The notes: generated by a model from the letters alone, not told the origin. Shown: positions 9,503 to 18,819, counted from the first letter of the stretch. The stretch is 64,000 nucleotides of DNA from Candidatus Accumulibacter cognatus (GCA_013414765.1 CP058708.1:2165553-2229552); one strand, 5' to 3'. Program-made: numbers and translations.

Positions 9503-10285
9503 CTACAACTGGGTCAGACGCGCCAACATCGCGTCCGAAGTCGACACCACCTTTGAATTGAGTTCGTAGGCCCGCTGCGTCTGGATCATCATCACCAGTT
9601 CCTGCGCTACGTTCACGTTTGACGCCTCGACGAAGTTTTGCAGAACCACTCCGGAACCATTGGTTCCCGGCGTATTGGGAGTAGGAGTACCACTCGATGC
9701 GGTCTCCAGGTAGAGATTTTCGCCGATGCTCTGCAAACCCCCGTTATTGATGAAAGTTGCCACCTGGATGGTTCCGATCTGTACCGTTGCTGCCGAATTC
9801 GGCTGCGTGATGCTGACCACGCCATCGGTCCCGATGGTGATCGTCAAGGCATTCTGCGGAATCGTGATCGCGGGCTGCAAGGGATAGCCATTGGCCGTCA
9901 CGATCTGCCCCTGATTGTCTTTCTGGAACGAGCCATCGCGCGTATAGGCGGTCGTGCCATCCGGCAGTAGGACCTGAAAGAAGCCAGCGCCGTCGATCGC
10001 CAGATCAAGGGTGTTGCCGGTTTGCTGGAGCGAACCCTGCGTGAAGATGCGACCCGTGGACACTGGGGTCGTTCCGAGACCGATCTGCAGACCATCGGGA
10101 ATCTGGGTGGTCTGTGACGACTGGGCTCCCGGCTGACGAAGGGTCTGATAGAGGAGATCAGCGAAAATGCCACGCGCCTGCTTGAAACCGTTGGTGCTGA
10201 CGTTTGCCAGGTTATTGGCAATGATGTCTATTTGCACCTGTTGGGCATTGAGGCCAGTACTGGCGGTCCATAGCGAGCGGATCAT
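9503..10285 (-). CDS. flgG: Flagellar distal rod protein FlgG
   Basis: Builds the distal rod. The 260 residues are exactly the standard length. It begins [20 protein letters not shown] and contains [15 protein letters not shown]. The middle carries the FlgG/FlgE family core ([30 protein letters not shown]). The end has [20 protein letters not shown] and the final helix MLARLTQL. It is encoded 11 bases after flgF in the same operon. Confidence 0.98.
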   Translation of the reverse strand: MIRSLWTASTGLNAQQVQIDIIANNLANVSTNGFKQARGIFADLLYQTLRQPGAQSSQTTQIPDGLQIGLGTTPVSTGRIFTQGSLQQTGNTLDLAIDGAGFFQVLLPDGTTAYTRDGSFQKDNQGQIVTANGYPLQPAITIPQNALTITIGTDGVVSITQPNSAATVQIGTIQVATFINNGGLQSIGENLYLETASSGTPTPNTPGTNGSGVVLQNFVEASNVNVAQELVMMIQTQRAYELNSKVVSTSDAMLARLTQL

Positions 10286-10296
10286 CTGTTTTCCTG

Positions 10297-11046
10297 TCAG
10301 GCATTGATCGTGAGAATCTGGGTGGCCGCACGCGCATTGCTGTCCGCCGTCTGCAACATCTTGATCTGCATTTCGAACTGGCGCGCCAGACTGATCATTC
10401 GGACCATTGCGTCCACCGTATTGACGTTGCTGCCCTCAAGCGCCTCCGGGACGAGCTTGACGTTCTCGTCGGAAACTGCTTCGTCGCCGCTGCGGGTGCG
10501 AAAGAGTCCGTCATCACCGCGCACCAGATCGTTCTCTGGCGGGTTGACCAGCTTGATGCGACCGACCGCGCTCGCGTTGTTGATTGCTCCCGCGCCGATC
10601 CGCGGGATGCTCGATACCGTGCCGTCCGGAGCAATCGTGATGTTGTTGTCCGGTGGCAGCGAGATTGGCCCGCCCTCGCCGAGCACGTTGAAGCCGGAAC
10701 TGGTCAGCAGCACGCCGTTGGCATCGGTTCTGAGATTGCCGGCACGCGTATAGGCCTCGCGACCATCAGCCCCCTGCACGGCAATCCAGCCAGCGCCGTT
10801 GACAGCGACGTCGAGCGGCCGCCCGGTGACTGTCAACGGACCCTGCTCAAAGACATTGGCCAGCGAAGCATCGACTGCGAATGCCCGCGTTGGCGCGCCC
10901 GCACCAAGAACCTGTGCAGCGCGGAAGCGGTGCTCCATTGCCCGATAACCGACTGTGGCAACGTTGGCCAAATTCTGCGCAACGCCGGCTTGCTGCAGGA
11001 AAGCCTGTTTGGCGCCACTCATTGCGGTGTAGATCAGTCGATCCAT
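10297..11046 (-). CDS. flgF: Flagellar proximal rod protein FlgF
   Basis: Proximal rod subunit (249 residues). The start [20 protein letters not shown] and [17 protein letters not shown] are typical of FlgF. The core reads [20 protein letters not shown] and [14 protein letters not shown]. The C-terminal rod helix contains [20 protein letters not shown]. It lies 31 bases downstream of flgE and 11 bases upstream of flgG. Confidence 0.97.
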   Translation of the reverse strand: MDRLIYTAMSGAKQAFLQQAGVAQNLANVATVGYRAMEHRFRAAQVLGAGAPTRAFAVDASLANVFEQGPLTVTGRPLDVAVNGAGWIAVQGADGREAYTRAGNLRTDANGVLLTSSGFNVLGEGGPISLPPDNNITIAPDGTVSSIPRIGAGAINNASAVGRIKLVNPPENDLVRGDDGLFRTRSGDEAVSDENVKLVPEALEGSNVNTVDAMVRMISLARQFEMQIKMLQTADSNARAATQILTINA

Positions 11047-11077
11047 CGGTTATTGTCGCTTTCTTTCGCTACCGCGC

Positions 11078-12352
11078 TTAGCGCAGGTTCACCAGGGTCT
11101 GCATGACCTGATCCTGGGTCTTGATCGTTTGTGCATTGGCCTGATAGTTGCGCTGTGCTGAAATCATGTCGACCAGTTCCTTGGTGAGGTCGACGTTCGA
11201 GTCTTCCACTGTCGCCGACTGGATCACGGCGCGCGTTCCTGTCCCCGGCGCACCGAGCAGTGGCGGGCCGGAGGTCGAAGTCTCACTCCATTCATTGTTG
11301 CCCAGATTCAGCAGGCCATTGGGATCGCTGAAATTGGCAAGCACGACTTGCCCGAGGTTGCGCGACTGACTGTTGCTGTAGCGACCTTGCAGGATCCCGT
11401 CACTCGAGACGCCCACGCCCACCAGACTGCCAGCGGCATATCCTCCCTGTATCAGGCGATCGACTGTCGAGTCATTCCCGAACTGGGTGGTATCGGTGTA
11501 ATCGATGCTTCCCGGTGACCAAGGTGTGGTGGCTCCGTCCGTCAGATCCCATTCCGGCATCGGAATGGAGAACAAGGGGTCTCCTGCAGCCGGTGCTGGT
11601 ACCACGCTCGTCAGTATTCCCGAGGTATCGAATACCAGACTCCGACCCCCCGGAGCAGCATCCGCAGACAGCACCCCATCAAGCGTTGCATAGATGTCCC
11701 ATGTCCCGGGAGTTGCCGTGCGAACGTAGTACGTGCTCAGGTTGTGCATCACCCCGAGGGTGTCGAAAACATTCAGGGCGGTCGAGAAATTGTACGATTG
11801 CGTATTGGTGGGATCGAAGGTGGTCACCAAGGGAACCGAATCGAGTGCGTCGAGATTGATTGCCGCGCTGATGTCTCCCGCCAGCGGATCGCTGGTTGCC
11901 CGCGGTGGAATCTGGCTGGCAGATAACTGTATCTCGACCGGGTTGGTCGGGGAAATGTCACCATTCTCAGCAACCGGATAGCCAGTCAGACGAAGGTTCT
12001 TGTCGTTGATGACGTAACCTTCCTTATCGAGGTGAAACTGGCCGTTGCGAGTATAGGTGATTGCCCCTTCATGACTCATGCGAAAATAGCCGGGACCATT
12101 GAGTGCCAGGTCCAGGGGATTGTTGGTGGTCGTCAGATTACCCTGGGTGAACTGTTGCTGGATTGCCGACACCGTGACCCCGATACCGATCTGCGAACCG
12201 GACCCGATACCCAGCGAAGCCGCGTAGAGATCCGAGAAGTGCGCATCTGCCCTCTTGAAGCCGACGGTAGCGACGTTGGCGACGTTGTTGCCAATCACAT
12301 TCAGCGACGCGGCCGAAGCATTCAGACCACTCAAACCCTGTTGAAAACTCAT
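11078..12352 (-). CDS. flgE: Flagellar hook protein FlgE
   Basis: Main hook subunit (424 residues). The N-terminus (MSFQQGLSGLNASAASLNVI, NNVANVATVGFKRAD) and C-terminus (EDSNVDLTKELVDMISAQRN, MQTLVNLR) form the conserved core helices. The GPGYFRMSHEGAITYTRNGQ segment is the domain-0/1 beta region. The variable hook domains lie between about residues 150 and 330. It lies 15 bases after flgD. Confidence 0.97.
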   Translation of the reverse strand: MSFQQGLSGLNASAASLNVIGNNVANVATVGFKRADAHFSDLYAASLGIGSGSQIGIGVTVSAIQQQFTQGNLTTTNNPLDLALNGPGYFRMSHEGAITYTRNGQFHLDKEGYVINDKNLRLTGYPVAENGDISPTNPVEIQLSASQIPPRATSDPLAGDISAAINLDALDSVPLVTTFDPTNTQSYNFSTALNVFDTLGVMHNLSTYYVRTATPGTWDIYATLDGVLSADAAPGGRSLVFDTSGILTSVVPAPAAGDPLFSIPMPEWDLTDGATTPWSPGSIDYTDTTQFGNDSTVDRLIQGGYAAGSLVGVGVSSDGILQGRYSNSQSRNLGQVVLANFSDPNGLLNLGNNEWSETSTSGPPLLGAPGTGTRAVIQSATVEDSNVDLTKELVDMISAQRNYQANAQTIKTQDQVMQTLVNLR

Positions 12353-12367
12353 GGTTGACCCCTGTTC

Positions 12368-13072
12368 CTAGAAAATCTGCTGCACCTTGTTGAAATCTAC
12401 TCTGCCCAGTCCAGCGAGTTCAAGCTGGAAGGCGCCCTTGTCTCTGACCAAGGCAGAAACTGTGCCCAAATGCATCGCTTCTGTGGCCACAGTTTCGCTG
12501 CCACGCACGGCAGCGATCGTGAAACTGTAGTTGCCTGGCGGCGCGGTCGTTCCGGCATCGGTCTTGCCGTCCCAGGTAAAGCTGAAGCTGCCGGCATCGC
12601 GCGCGCCCAGATTCTGACTTTGCACCACCTTGCCGGCGGCATCGAGGATCGTCAGCGTCACCTTGTCAGCCGGGCCCGCAAGATTGGCACCGCCACTGGC
12701 TTTGGCACCGCCACCGGCTCCGCCGTCGCTCAGAGCAAGCCGGGAACCAGGAACGAGAACGCTCTTGCCAATCAGACCCGCCGCCTGCATCGACTGGCTG
12801 TCGTTGAAGTCGCTCAACAGGGTCTGCATCGTCGCGTTCAGATTTTCGATACCGGCCACCGTACTGATCTGCGAGATCTGCGTGGTCACCGCAGCATTGT
12901 CGAGCGGGTTGAGCGGGTCCTGATTCTTCAGTTGCGTTACCAGCAGCTTGAGAAAGCGGTTCTGGACATCCTCACTGCCTGAACTCGCATCGGTCGTGCC
13001 GGCCTTTGCCTGGGCATTGATCGCCGCAAAAATGTCGCTGCTTGAATTGACTGCTGATTGCACGGCGTTCAT
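12368..13072 (-). CDS. flgD: Flagellar hook capping protein FlgD
   Basis: Scaffold at the tip of the growing hook. The 234 residues include the N-terminal FlgD motif (QNRFLKLLVTQLKNQDPLNP, then LDNAAVTTQISQISTVAGIE). A C-terminal Tudor/FnIII-like domain has FSFTWDGKTDAG and PPGNYSFTIAAVRG. A Gly/Ala-rich linker (GGAGGGAKASGGA) sits at about 125-140. It lies 29 bases after flgC and just before flgE. Confidence 0.96.
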   Translation of the reverse strand: MNAVQSAVNSSSDIFAAINAQAKAGTTDASSGSEDVQNRFLKLLVTQLKNQDPLNPLDNAAVTTQISQISTVAGIENLNATMQTLLSDFNDSQSMQAAGLIGKSVLVPGSRLALSDGGAGGGAKASGGANLAGPADKVTLTILDAAGKVVQSQNLGARDAGSFSFTWDGKTDAGTTAPPGNYSFTIAAVRGSETVATEAMHLGTVSALVRDKGAFQLELAGLGRVDFNKVQQIF

Positions 13073-13101
13073 GAGTTTCTCCTGTGTCTTCTGTTCGATG
13101 A

Positions 13102-13506
13102 CTACTGACCAAGCGTCAGCGTTTTGAGCAGCAACTGCTTGGCGGTGTTCATCACCTCGACGTTGTTCTGGTAGGCACGCGACGCTGAAATCATGTTGGT
13201 CATTTCTTCAACCACGTTCACATTGGGCATCGCGACGTAGCCTTTTTCGTCGGCGGCAGGATTGCGTGGGTCATAAACCATACGCCCGGGACTGCTGTCC
13301 TCAACCACCTGTTTAACCCGAACCCCTTGTGCCGCAGGGCTGCCCATCGGTGTAGCGGCAAACACCACCTGTTTGGCCCGATAAGGCTTGCCGTCCGAAC
13401 CGATCACGCTGTCCACGTTCGCCAGGTTGCTGGCGACCGCGTTGAGGCGTATCGCCTGTGCGGTTACTGCACTACCGGCCACAGCAAAGGTATTGAACAG
13501 GCTCAT
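13102..13506 (-). CDS. flgC: Flagellar proximal rod protein FlgC
   Basis: Proximal rod subunit of normal length (134 residues). It begins [20 protein letters not shown] with NLANVDSV, contains [20 protein letters not shown], and ends in the family helix [16 protein letters not shown]. The oddity is upstream. The dispersed repeat ends only five bases before the start codon, and no purine-rich ribosome-binding site is visible there (TCACATTAATTGCC precedes the ATG). Its translation may therefore be weak or coupled in another way. Confidence 0.96.
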   Translation of the reverse strand: MSLFNTFAVAGSAVTAQAIRLNAVASNLANVDSVIGSDGKPYRAKQVVFAATPMGSPAAQGVRVKQVVEDSSPGRMVYDPRNPAADEKGYVAMPNVNVVEEMTNMISASRAYQNNVEVMNTAKQLLLKTLTLGQ

Positions 13507-13511
13507 GGCAA

Positions 13512-13634
13512 TTAATGTGAACGTCGCGTCAGCAATTCACGAACCTTCCCTCGCCCGCAAGCATGAGAAAATCCGGGAGAGAGGGAAACGAATGCGTTCA
13601 TGATCGAAGTTGCCTGCAACAGCTGTGACCGTTA
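13512..13634. repeat. Dispersed repeat, full copy between flgC and flgB
   Basis: About 123 bp. Read on the minus strand it begins TAACGGT, continues through CGATCATGAA and CGTTTCCCTCTC, and ends GTGAATTGCTGACGCG then TTCACATTAA. The copy at 48066-48179 aligns along its length, the copy at 60212-60297 along the first half, and the copies at 18610-18642 and 53710-53742 along the last third. The centre holds a GAGGG/CCCTC inverted pair. The TAA of its left edge is the stop codon of flgB. It fills the whole flgB-flgC gap. Confidence 0.85.
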
Positions 13635-14036
13635 GGGCTGCAGAGCCGCGAGCAGGGTCTTGACCTTGCCACTGAGAAAACTCATGCCAGCCTCGTAGAA
13701 AATGGCGTTTTCAGCAAAGTTCGCCTGCTCGACATCCATATCGACCGTATTGCCATCGGCACTCGCCTGGCTGGTCTGGCGATACATCAGGCGCACCGGG
13801 CCAGAGTCCGCAGTGCCCTGAAAATGACGTTCAGAAGTCGTTACCAGGTTGAGATTGCCTTCGCCGCGGCCAGCAAGTGCGTCCTTCAACGTTGTAGCAA
13901 AATCGAAGTCCCTAGCCTGGTAGTGCGGAGTATCGGCGTTGGCGATATTCCCGGCAAGCACTTGCTGCCGATATGCACGCAGCGTTAGTGCCTGCTGCCC
14001 CGCGAAAAGCGCGCTGTCAAGCTTGCTAGCCAACAC
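13632..14036 (-). CDS. flgB: Flagellar proximal rod protein FlgB (GTG start)
   Basis: Proximal rod subunit, first gene of the operon. Starting at the GTG gives 134 residues (M-LASKLDSALFAGQQALTL, then GNIANADTPHYQARDFDF), matching FlgB length and N-terminus. An AGAGGAG ribosome-binding site lies a few bases upstream of this GTG. An in-frame ATG 129 bases further upstream would add residues unlike the family and would lie upstream of the sigma-54 type promoter, so it is rejected. The C-terminus has DMDVEQANFAENAIFYEAGM. The stop TAA coincides with the edge of the dispersed repeat. Confidence 0.94.
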   Translation of the reverse strand: MLASKLDSALFAGQQALTLRAYRQQVLAGNIANADTPHYQARDFDFATTLKDALAGRGEGNLNLVTTSERHFQGTADSGPVRLMYRQTSQASADGNTVDMDVEQANFAENAIFYEAGMSFLSGKVKTLLAALQP

Positions 14037-14068
14037 GGTCTCCTCTGAAGATTGATGAGCAGCATTCA

Positions 14069-14084
14069 AGCAATAATGATGCCA
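14069..14084 (-). promoter_or_regulatory. Sigma-54 (RpoN) type promoter of the flgB operon
   Basis: The minus strand reads TGGCATCATTATTGCT. The RpoN consensus is TGGCACG-N4-TTGCW, so the -24 GG and -12 GC doublets and their spacing are exact. It ends 32 bases before the flgB GTG, so transcription would start about 20 bases before it. Class III rod/hook genes under RpoN with an NtrC-type activator are known in other polar flagellates. No activator gene is in this window. Confidence 0.78.
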
Positions 14085-14145
14085 ATCTTGCGATCCGGGC
14101 ACTGGCAATGGCTTCGACTTCGAGCTGCACTTGAGCTGTACCGGA

Positions 14146-14167
14146 ATTTGCCGGCTTTCCGGCAAAT
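14146..14167. promoter_or_regulatory. 9-bp inverted repeat upstream of the flgB promoter
   Basis: ATTTGCCGG-CTTT-CCGGCAAAT is a perfect 9-bp inverted repeat about 65 bp upstream of the -24 box. That is a plausible place for an enhancer-binding site of a flagellar NtrC-family activator, or it may be a hairpin. The rest of the 360-bp divergent gap (14037-14396) contains only the sigma-54 type site and, just before the lipoprotein ATG, a good AGAGGGAG ribosome-binding site. Confidence 0.45.
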
Positions 14168-14396
14168 ATTGCCGCTGACCATAAATTGCTGCTACCTTTC
14201 AAGGAAACAGACATGGAGCGTTCTTGGAATTCGCTGAGGCAGGCTACCCGTGATGGTAGTAGGGGCGATGAACGATATTTTGAGGGGTTCCCCGTTGCAA
14301 GGGTTGGCGGGAATCAAGTATCAGTTCTCCTTGCCAATGAACTCGTCCAGACCATTGTTTGTCCAATTTTTGTGAACAACAAGAGGGAGAATATTC

Positions 14397-15596
14397 ATGC
14401 CATTTCCATCCCGCTTTCTCGTTAGCGCTTGTCTTGCTGTCGGTGTACTTGCCGCCGCTTGCAGCAGCACGGAGGAAAAGCCAACCGTGGCAGCGCCCGC
14501 GCCCGCACCGCAGGTGGTTGCCCTTCCCTATGAACAGGCGGTGCGCAAGGCTGCGCAAGACTTGCTGGCCAACGCCAATCTGGCCAAGGATCAGAAATAC
14601 AGCATGGTGGTTGATCCGCTGGTGGACGGTAACAGCGGCATGCAGACCGAAGCGACAGTGGCGATGGAACAGTCGGTCGTTCAACTGGTGAAGGAAAACT
14701 ATCAGCAGGTCGACGTCAAACCCTTCAACAACGAAACCGTCGCCACGCTTCCCTTGCTGATGATCGGCACCTTCACGCCAATCAACCTGCAGGGCAAGGC
14801 GGACGGCGAGCGCGATGCCTACCGCATCTGCTTCGCGCTTGCCGATCTGAAGACCGGCAAGATCATCAGCAAGGGTCTGGCACGCGCCCTACCCGAAGGA
14901 TTCGATCCGACGCCACTGCCTTTCTTCCGCGAGATGCCGGTCTGGGCTAAGGATACGGCTGTCGACGGATATGTGAAGACCTGTCAGGGAACGAAAGCCG
15001 GCGACCCGATCAATCCCGCGTACATCGACGCCGTGCTGGCTGCATCGACGATCAGCGAAGCAACCAAGGCCTATCAGGCGAAGAAATTCAAGGACTCGCT
15101 GGCCCTCTACCAGTCGGTCCTGACGAATCCAGCCGGCAAGCAGGCGCGTGTATATGCCGGGGTGTACCTCGACAATCAGAAATTGGGACGCACGAAGCCT
15201 GCCATGCAGGCCTTCGGGCAGTTGGTTCAAATGGGCCTGGCAAGCGACCGGCTTGCCGTGCGTTTCGATTTCAAGCCTGGAGCAACCGCCTTCAGCCAGG
15301 AACAGCAGCCCTATTCGCTGTGGTTGTCGGAGATCGCTAAACAGTCGCTACGACAGTCGTCCTGCATCGAGGTCGCCGGACACACCCGGCGAGGCACCTC
15401 GGATCAGATGGACGAACGCCTTTCACTGCAGCGCGCCGAGTTTGTCCGGCAGAAGCTGGTGGCGGTCAACCCTGCGCTGGCGAAGCGGTTGATGGCCAAG
15501 GGGTATGGTTCGCAGCGCGCAATCGTCGGCACCGGCAAGGGCAACGAATCGGATGCTCTCGACCAGCGCATCGAGTTCAAGAAAGTTTCTTGCTAA
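14397..15596 (+). CDS. OmpA-like lipoprotein with large N-terminal domain
   Basis: A 399-residue envelope lipoprotein. The signal peptide ends in lipobox LAAAC (Cys about residue 22). An N-terminal region of about 200 residues follows (MVVDPLVDGNSGMQTEAT, LMIGTFTPINLQGK), reminiscent of periplasmic proteins that assemble from CsgG-like folds. A helical repeat-like stretch (AYQAKKFKDSLALYQSVLTN) spans about 220-280. The C-terminal OmpA/MotB peptidoglycan-binding domain starts near 310 (IEVAGHTRRGTSDQMDERLS, LAKRLMAKGYGS, DQRIEFKKVSC). It precedes the WD40/caspase gene by 22 bases, so the two are likely cotranscribed. The exact role is unknown. Confidence 0.85.
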   Translation: MPFPSRFLVSACLAVGVLAAACSSTEEKPTVAAPAPAPQVVALPYEQAVRKAAQDLLANANLAKDQKYSMVVDPLVDGNSGMQTEATVAMEQSVVQLVKENYQQVDVKPFNNETVATLPLLMIGTFTPINLQGKADGERDAYRICFALADLKTGKIISKGLARALPEGFDPTPLPFFREMPVWAKDTAVDGYVKTCQGTKAGDPINPAYIDAVLAASTISEATKAYQAKKFKDSLALYQSVLTNPAGKQARVYAGVYLDNQKLGRTKPAMQAFGQLVQMGLASDRLAVRFDFKPGATAFSQEQQPYSLWLSEIAKQSLRQSSCIEVAGHTRRGTSDQMDERLSLQRAEFVRQKLVAVNPALAKRLMAKGYGSQRAIVGTGKGNESDALDQRIEFKKVSC

Positions 15597-15618
15597 CCCC
15601 TCACCGATTCCAACCACC

Positions 15619-18609
15619 GTGCTCGGCATCAGGGCAGTTCTTCGACAATTCACTTGGGCACTCTTCTGCATACTGGGTAGCTCTGGCGGCTTTTCGTCGG
15701 CCACCGGAGCGACCACGCAGGCAACGGGAACGACGCCCAGCCTGCGTATTGAAACCGGTACCCACGTTGCCCCGATTCGAGCGGCAAGCATGGATCGTGA
15801 TGGCCGCTATGCCGTCACGGCATCCGAGGACAAGACCGCACGCGTTTGGGACGTTGCCAGTGGTTCGCCACTGTCGGTTTTCAGGCCACCGTCCGGACCC
15901 GGCAACGATGGTAAGCTGTATGCAGTGGCGATGGCCCCGGATGGTGCAGTTTTTGCCACGGCCGGCTGGTCCTCAAGCAATGACGTTTATCTGGTCCGCC
16001 GCAGTGATGGCCAGATCATCCACCGCATCACCGGCTTGCCCGATGTCGTCACGCATCTGTCGTTTTCTCGCGACGGCCGAATGCTCGTCGCTGGCCTGTG
16101 GGGCAGGCAGGGAGTCCGTGTCTTCCAGGGCACCGATTCCTGGGGCAGCGCGCGCGAACTGCAGGGTGGCTCGGACTTCTCGGATGAGGTGAATGCGAGT
16201 GTCTGGTCACCTGATGACAAGACAATCGTGGTCAGTAGTGCCGATGGCTTCGTCCGAGCTTACGAAGCGACACCAAAAGGCCTCAAGCTGCTTTCGCGCA
16301 GCACACTGGCCGGAATGGGCGTGCCTTTTGGCCTGGCTTTTTCACCCGATGGGCAGACCGTGGCGGTCGGCACTTCGGACCAGGAAAGCGTTGTCCTGCT
16401 CGACGCGAAGACACTGAAGGTGCGAAAGGTGTTGTCGCCTCCGGCAATGGGCAGTATCGCGCGCAGCCTCAGCGTTGTCGCCTGGTCGACGGATGGCAAA
16501 AGCGTCTACGCGGCCGGCAGTTGGGCCAACGACAAGGGACGGTTCGCGATTCTGGTCTGGCCTGATACTGGGCAGAGCGAACCCACCGTCATCCCGGTAG
16601 CGCGCAACACGATCACTGCGCTGCACGCTACACGTGATGGCAGTCTGCTGTACGCGACCGCCGATCCCGCGTGGGGAATACTTGCCGCCAATGGACAGTC
16701 GCAGTTGACCATCGGTAGCAGCTTGCTGGACTTTCGCAACCAGCGCAGCCGCTTTCGCCTGGCTGCGGATGGCAGTGCGCTCGCTTTTCAGGACGCACGG
16801 CCCGGTAACACCGGTGATGCCTTCGATACCCGTCAACTGGCCTGGGTAAAAGCTGTCAAGGATTGGCAAGCACCGCGGACGTCAGCCGGAAAGACCATGG
16901 TCGACAACTGGTTTGAGCGGCAACAACCGTCCATCAATGGCAAAGGCCTTGGCCTGGACGCCAACGAGTGGTCGCTCGCGGCAAGCGTCTCTCGTGACGG
17001 CAATCGCATTGCCATCGCCACCAACTTCCAAATCCGCCTCTACGACCGCAACGGCCACGCCTTGTGGAAGACTGCTGCGCCCGCGACACCGTGGCAGGTG
17101 AACACCAGCGACGACGGCCGCTGGGTGGTCGCCGCGTTCAGCGATGGCACGTTACGCTGGTACCGGCAACAAGACGGCAGTGAGCAACTCGTCTTCTTTC
17201 CGCAAGCGGACGGACGCCGTTGGGTCATGTGGGTGCCGGGGGGCTATTTCGCTGCCAGCCCGGGCGGTGAGAATCTGGTCGGCTGGCAGGTCGATCGTGG
17301 TTCGGCACAGGCTGCGGATTTCTATCCGGTATCCCGCTTTCGTACCGAGTACTATCGACCCGAACTGATCAGTGAAGTCATCGGCAAGGGCAGTACGGAT
17401 GCCGCGCTGGCGGCGCTTCCGGCCGGTGCGGCAGCCCCTCCCGGCGGTCAGGCAATCCGCGAACGGCTGCCTCCTACAGTGCGCATCGTTTCACCTGACA
17501 CCAGCAACTGGGCTGTTGGCGGCAACATCAAACTCCAGGTCGCCGTTCGCGCACCGGCCGATGCCCCACCAACAATACTCCGCGCGCGGATCAATGGCCA
17601 GCCCGTTGCTCTGCCGGCGCTGTCTGCCCTGCGCAGTTCGCGTTCTGATGCCAACGAGAGCATCTATGAAGTGCCGTTTTCCTTGCCGGGACTCGATGCC
17701 CAGATCCTGTTGTTTGCCGAGAACAAGCATGGCGTTTCGCCCGAAGCGACCTTGACGCTCAAGAAACCTCCGGTGACTGCCAAGGAAGCCGTCGCTGCTT
17801 CGAATAATATCGGTATGCCTGCTGCTGCATCAGCGCCGGCCACCGGCAGTGTGGACCTGCGACCAGCACTGTACATCCTCGCGATCGGCATCAGCAAATA
17901 CCAGGATCCTTCGATTCAGCTCGAGTTCGCCGCCAAGGACTCTACCGATCTGTCGAATTTCTTCAGGACACAGGAAGGCGGTCTGTACCGTAAGGTCTCG
18001 GTTCGCCTGCTCACCGACCATTCTGCCAAACGAGACGACGTCCTCGACGGACTGGAGTGGATTCGCAGGGAACTGACTGCGCGGGACGTGGGGATGGTCT
18101 TCATTGCCGGGCATGGCGTCAATGATGCCGACGGCACCTATTACTTCCTGCCACAGGATGTCAATGTCAAGGCCCTGAAGCGCACCGGCGTGATCTTCAG
18201 CGAGATTCGCAACACGCTCGTTTCCTTGCCCGGCAAGGCGATGTTCTTCATCGATACCTGCCATGCGGGCAATGTTCTCGGCACTGGCGCGCGCTCGCTT
18301 CGCCTCGATACCACCGCTGTCATCAATGAGTTGTCGAGTGCTGATAACGGGGTCATCGTGTTTGCTGCGGCAACCGGGCGCCAATATGCCCAGGAATCAC
18401 CTGATTGGGGCAACGGTGCTTTCACCAAGGCCATCCTCGAGGGGCTGCGCGGGAAAGCCGATTACAACAAGTCCGGTCGCATCACGCACAAGATGCTCGA
18501 CCTCTACGTCTCGGAACGTGTCAAGTCTCTAACCGAGGGTGCGCAATCGCCGGTGACCATCGTCCCCAGCGGCGTACCCGACTTTCCTCTCGTTCTCGGT
18601 CAGCGTTAG
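15619..18609 (+). CDS. WD40-repeat protein with C-terminal caspase-like (C14) protease domain
   Basis: Exported or membrane-anchored caspase-family (metacaspase-like) protein, 996 residues from the GTG at 15619. An earlier in-frame ATG at 15505 lies inside the preceding gene and would mask the hydrophobic N-terminus (FTWALFCILGS). WD40-type blades fill residues about 40-600 (GRYAVTASEDKTARVWDVAS, FSPDGQTVAVGTSDQESVVL). A linker with Ig-like sequence follows. The C14 domain at about 750-990 has the catalytic dyad His832 (FIAGHGV) and Cys881 (FIDTCHAG), so it looks active. It lies between an OmpA-like lipoprotein gene and a Ser/Thr kinase gene. Its substrate is unknown. Confidence 0.9.
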   Translation: MLGIRAVLRQFTWALFCILGSSGGFSSATGATTQATGTTPSLRIETGTHVAPIRAASMDRDGRYAVTASEDKTARVWDVASGSPLSVFRPPSGPGNDGKLYAVAMAPDGAVFATAGWSSSNDVYLVRRSDGQIIHRITGLPDVVTHLSFSRDGRMLVAGLWGRQGVRVFQGTDSWGSARELQGGSDFSDEVNASVWSPDDKTIVVSSADGFVRAYEATPKGLKLLSRSTLAGMGVPFGLAFSPDGQTVAVGTSDQESVVLLDAKTLKVRKVLSPPAMGSIARSLSVVAWSTDGKSVYAAGSWANDKGRFAILVWPDTGQSEPTVIPVARNTITALHATRDGSLLYATADPAWGILAANGQSQLTIGSSLLDFRNQRSRFRLAADGSALAFQDARPGNTGDAFDTRQLAWVKAVKDWQAPRTSAGKTMVDNWFERQQPSINGKGLGLDANEWSLAASVSRDGNRIAIATNFQIRLYDRNGHALWKTAAPATPWQVNTSDDGRWVVAAFSDGTLRWYRQQDGSEQLVFFPQADGRRWVMWVPGGYFAASPGGENLVGWQVDRGSAQAADFYPVSRFRTEYYRPELISEVIGKGSTDAALAALPAGAAAPPGGQAIRERLPPTVRIVSPDTSNWAVGGNIKLQVAVRAPADAPPTILRARINGQPVALPALSALRSSRSDANESIYEVPFSLPGLDAQILLFAENKHGVSPEATLTLKKPPVTAKEAVAASNNIGMPAAASAPATGSVDLRPALYILAIGISKYQDPSIQLEFAAKDSTDLSNFFRTQEGGLYRKVSVRLLTDHSAKRDDVLDGLEWIRRELTARDVGMVFIAGHGVNDADGTYYFLPQDVNVKALKRTGVIFSEIRNTLVSLPGKAMFFIDTCHAGNVLGTGARSLRLDTTAVINELSSADNGVIVFAAATGRQYAQESPDWGNGAFTKAILEGLRGKADYNKSGRITHKMLDLYVSERVKSLTEGAQSPVTIVPSGVPDFPLVLGQR

Positions 18610-18642
18610 TTAATGTGAAAGCCGCGTCAGCAACTCACGAAT
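18610..18642. repeat. Dispersed repeat, right arm only
   Basis: TTAATGTGAAAGCCGCGTCA then GCAACTCACGAAT starts at the base immediately after the TAG stop of the caspase gene. It matches the TTAATGTGA...GCGTCAGCAATTCACGAA arm of the copy at 13512-13634. The left half of the element is absent. The rest of the gap to the kinase gene (to 18819) shows nothing recognisable apart from the kinase ribosome-binding site. Confidence 0.75.
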
Positions 18643-18819
18643 AGACGGCCAGCTGCTGTTCCTGGACAAGGTAGCCCATGGCAAAACCTGTTCTTTTTGT
18701 GGAATCCGCGGGTACACAAGGCATTCTCGGCACATGCCTGATCACTTCGGCTTTGCCGGAAAGGCAAACTGCGGCAGAATGCGAGGATTGTCTTCGCCGT
18801 ATTGACTACAGGGAACTCG

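Noticed and set aside
14037-14165. Longer flgB start at an upstream ATG
   Set aside because: The added residues do not resemble FlgB and lie upstream of the sigma-54 type site; the GTG at 14036 has a better ribosome-binding site.
15505-15618. Longer start for the WD40/caspase protein
   Set aside because: It lies inside the preceding OmpA-like gene and would bury the hydrophobic export segment.
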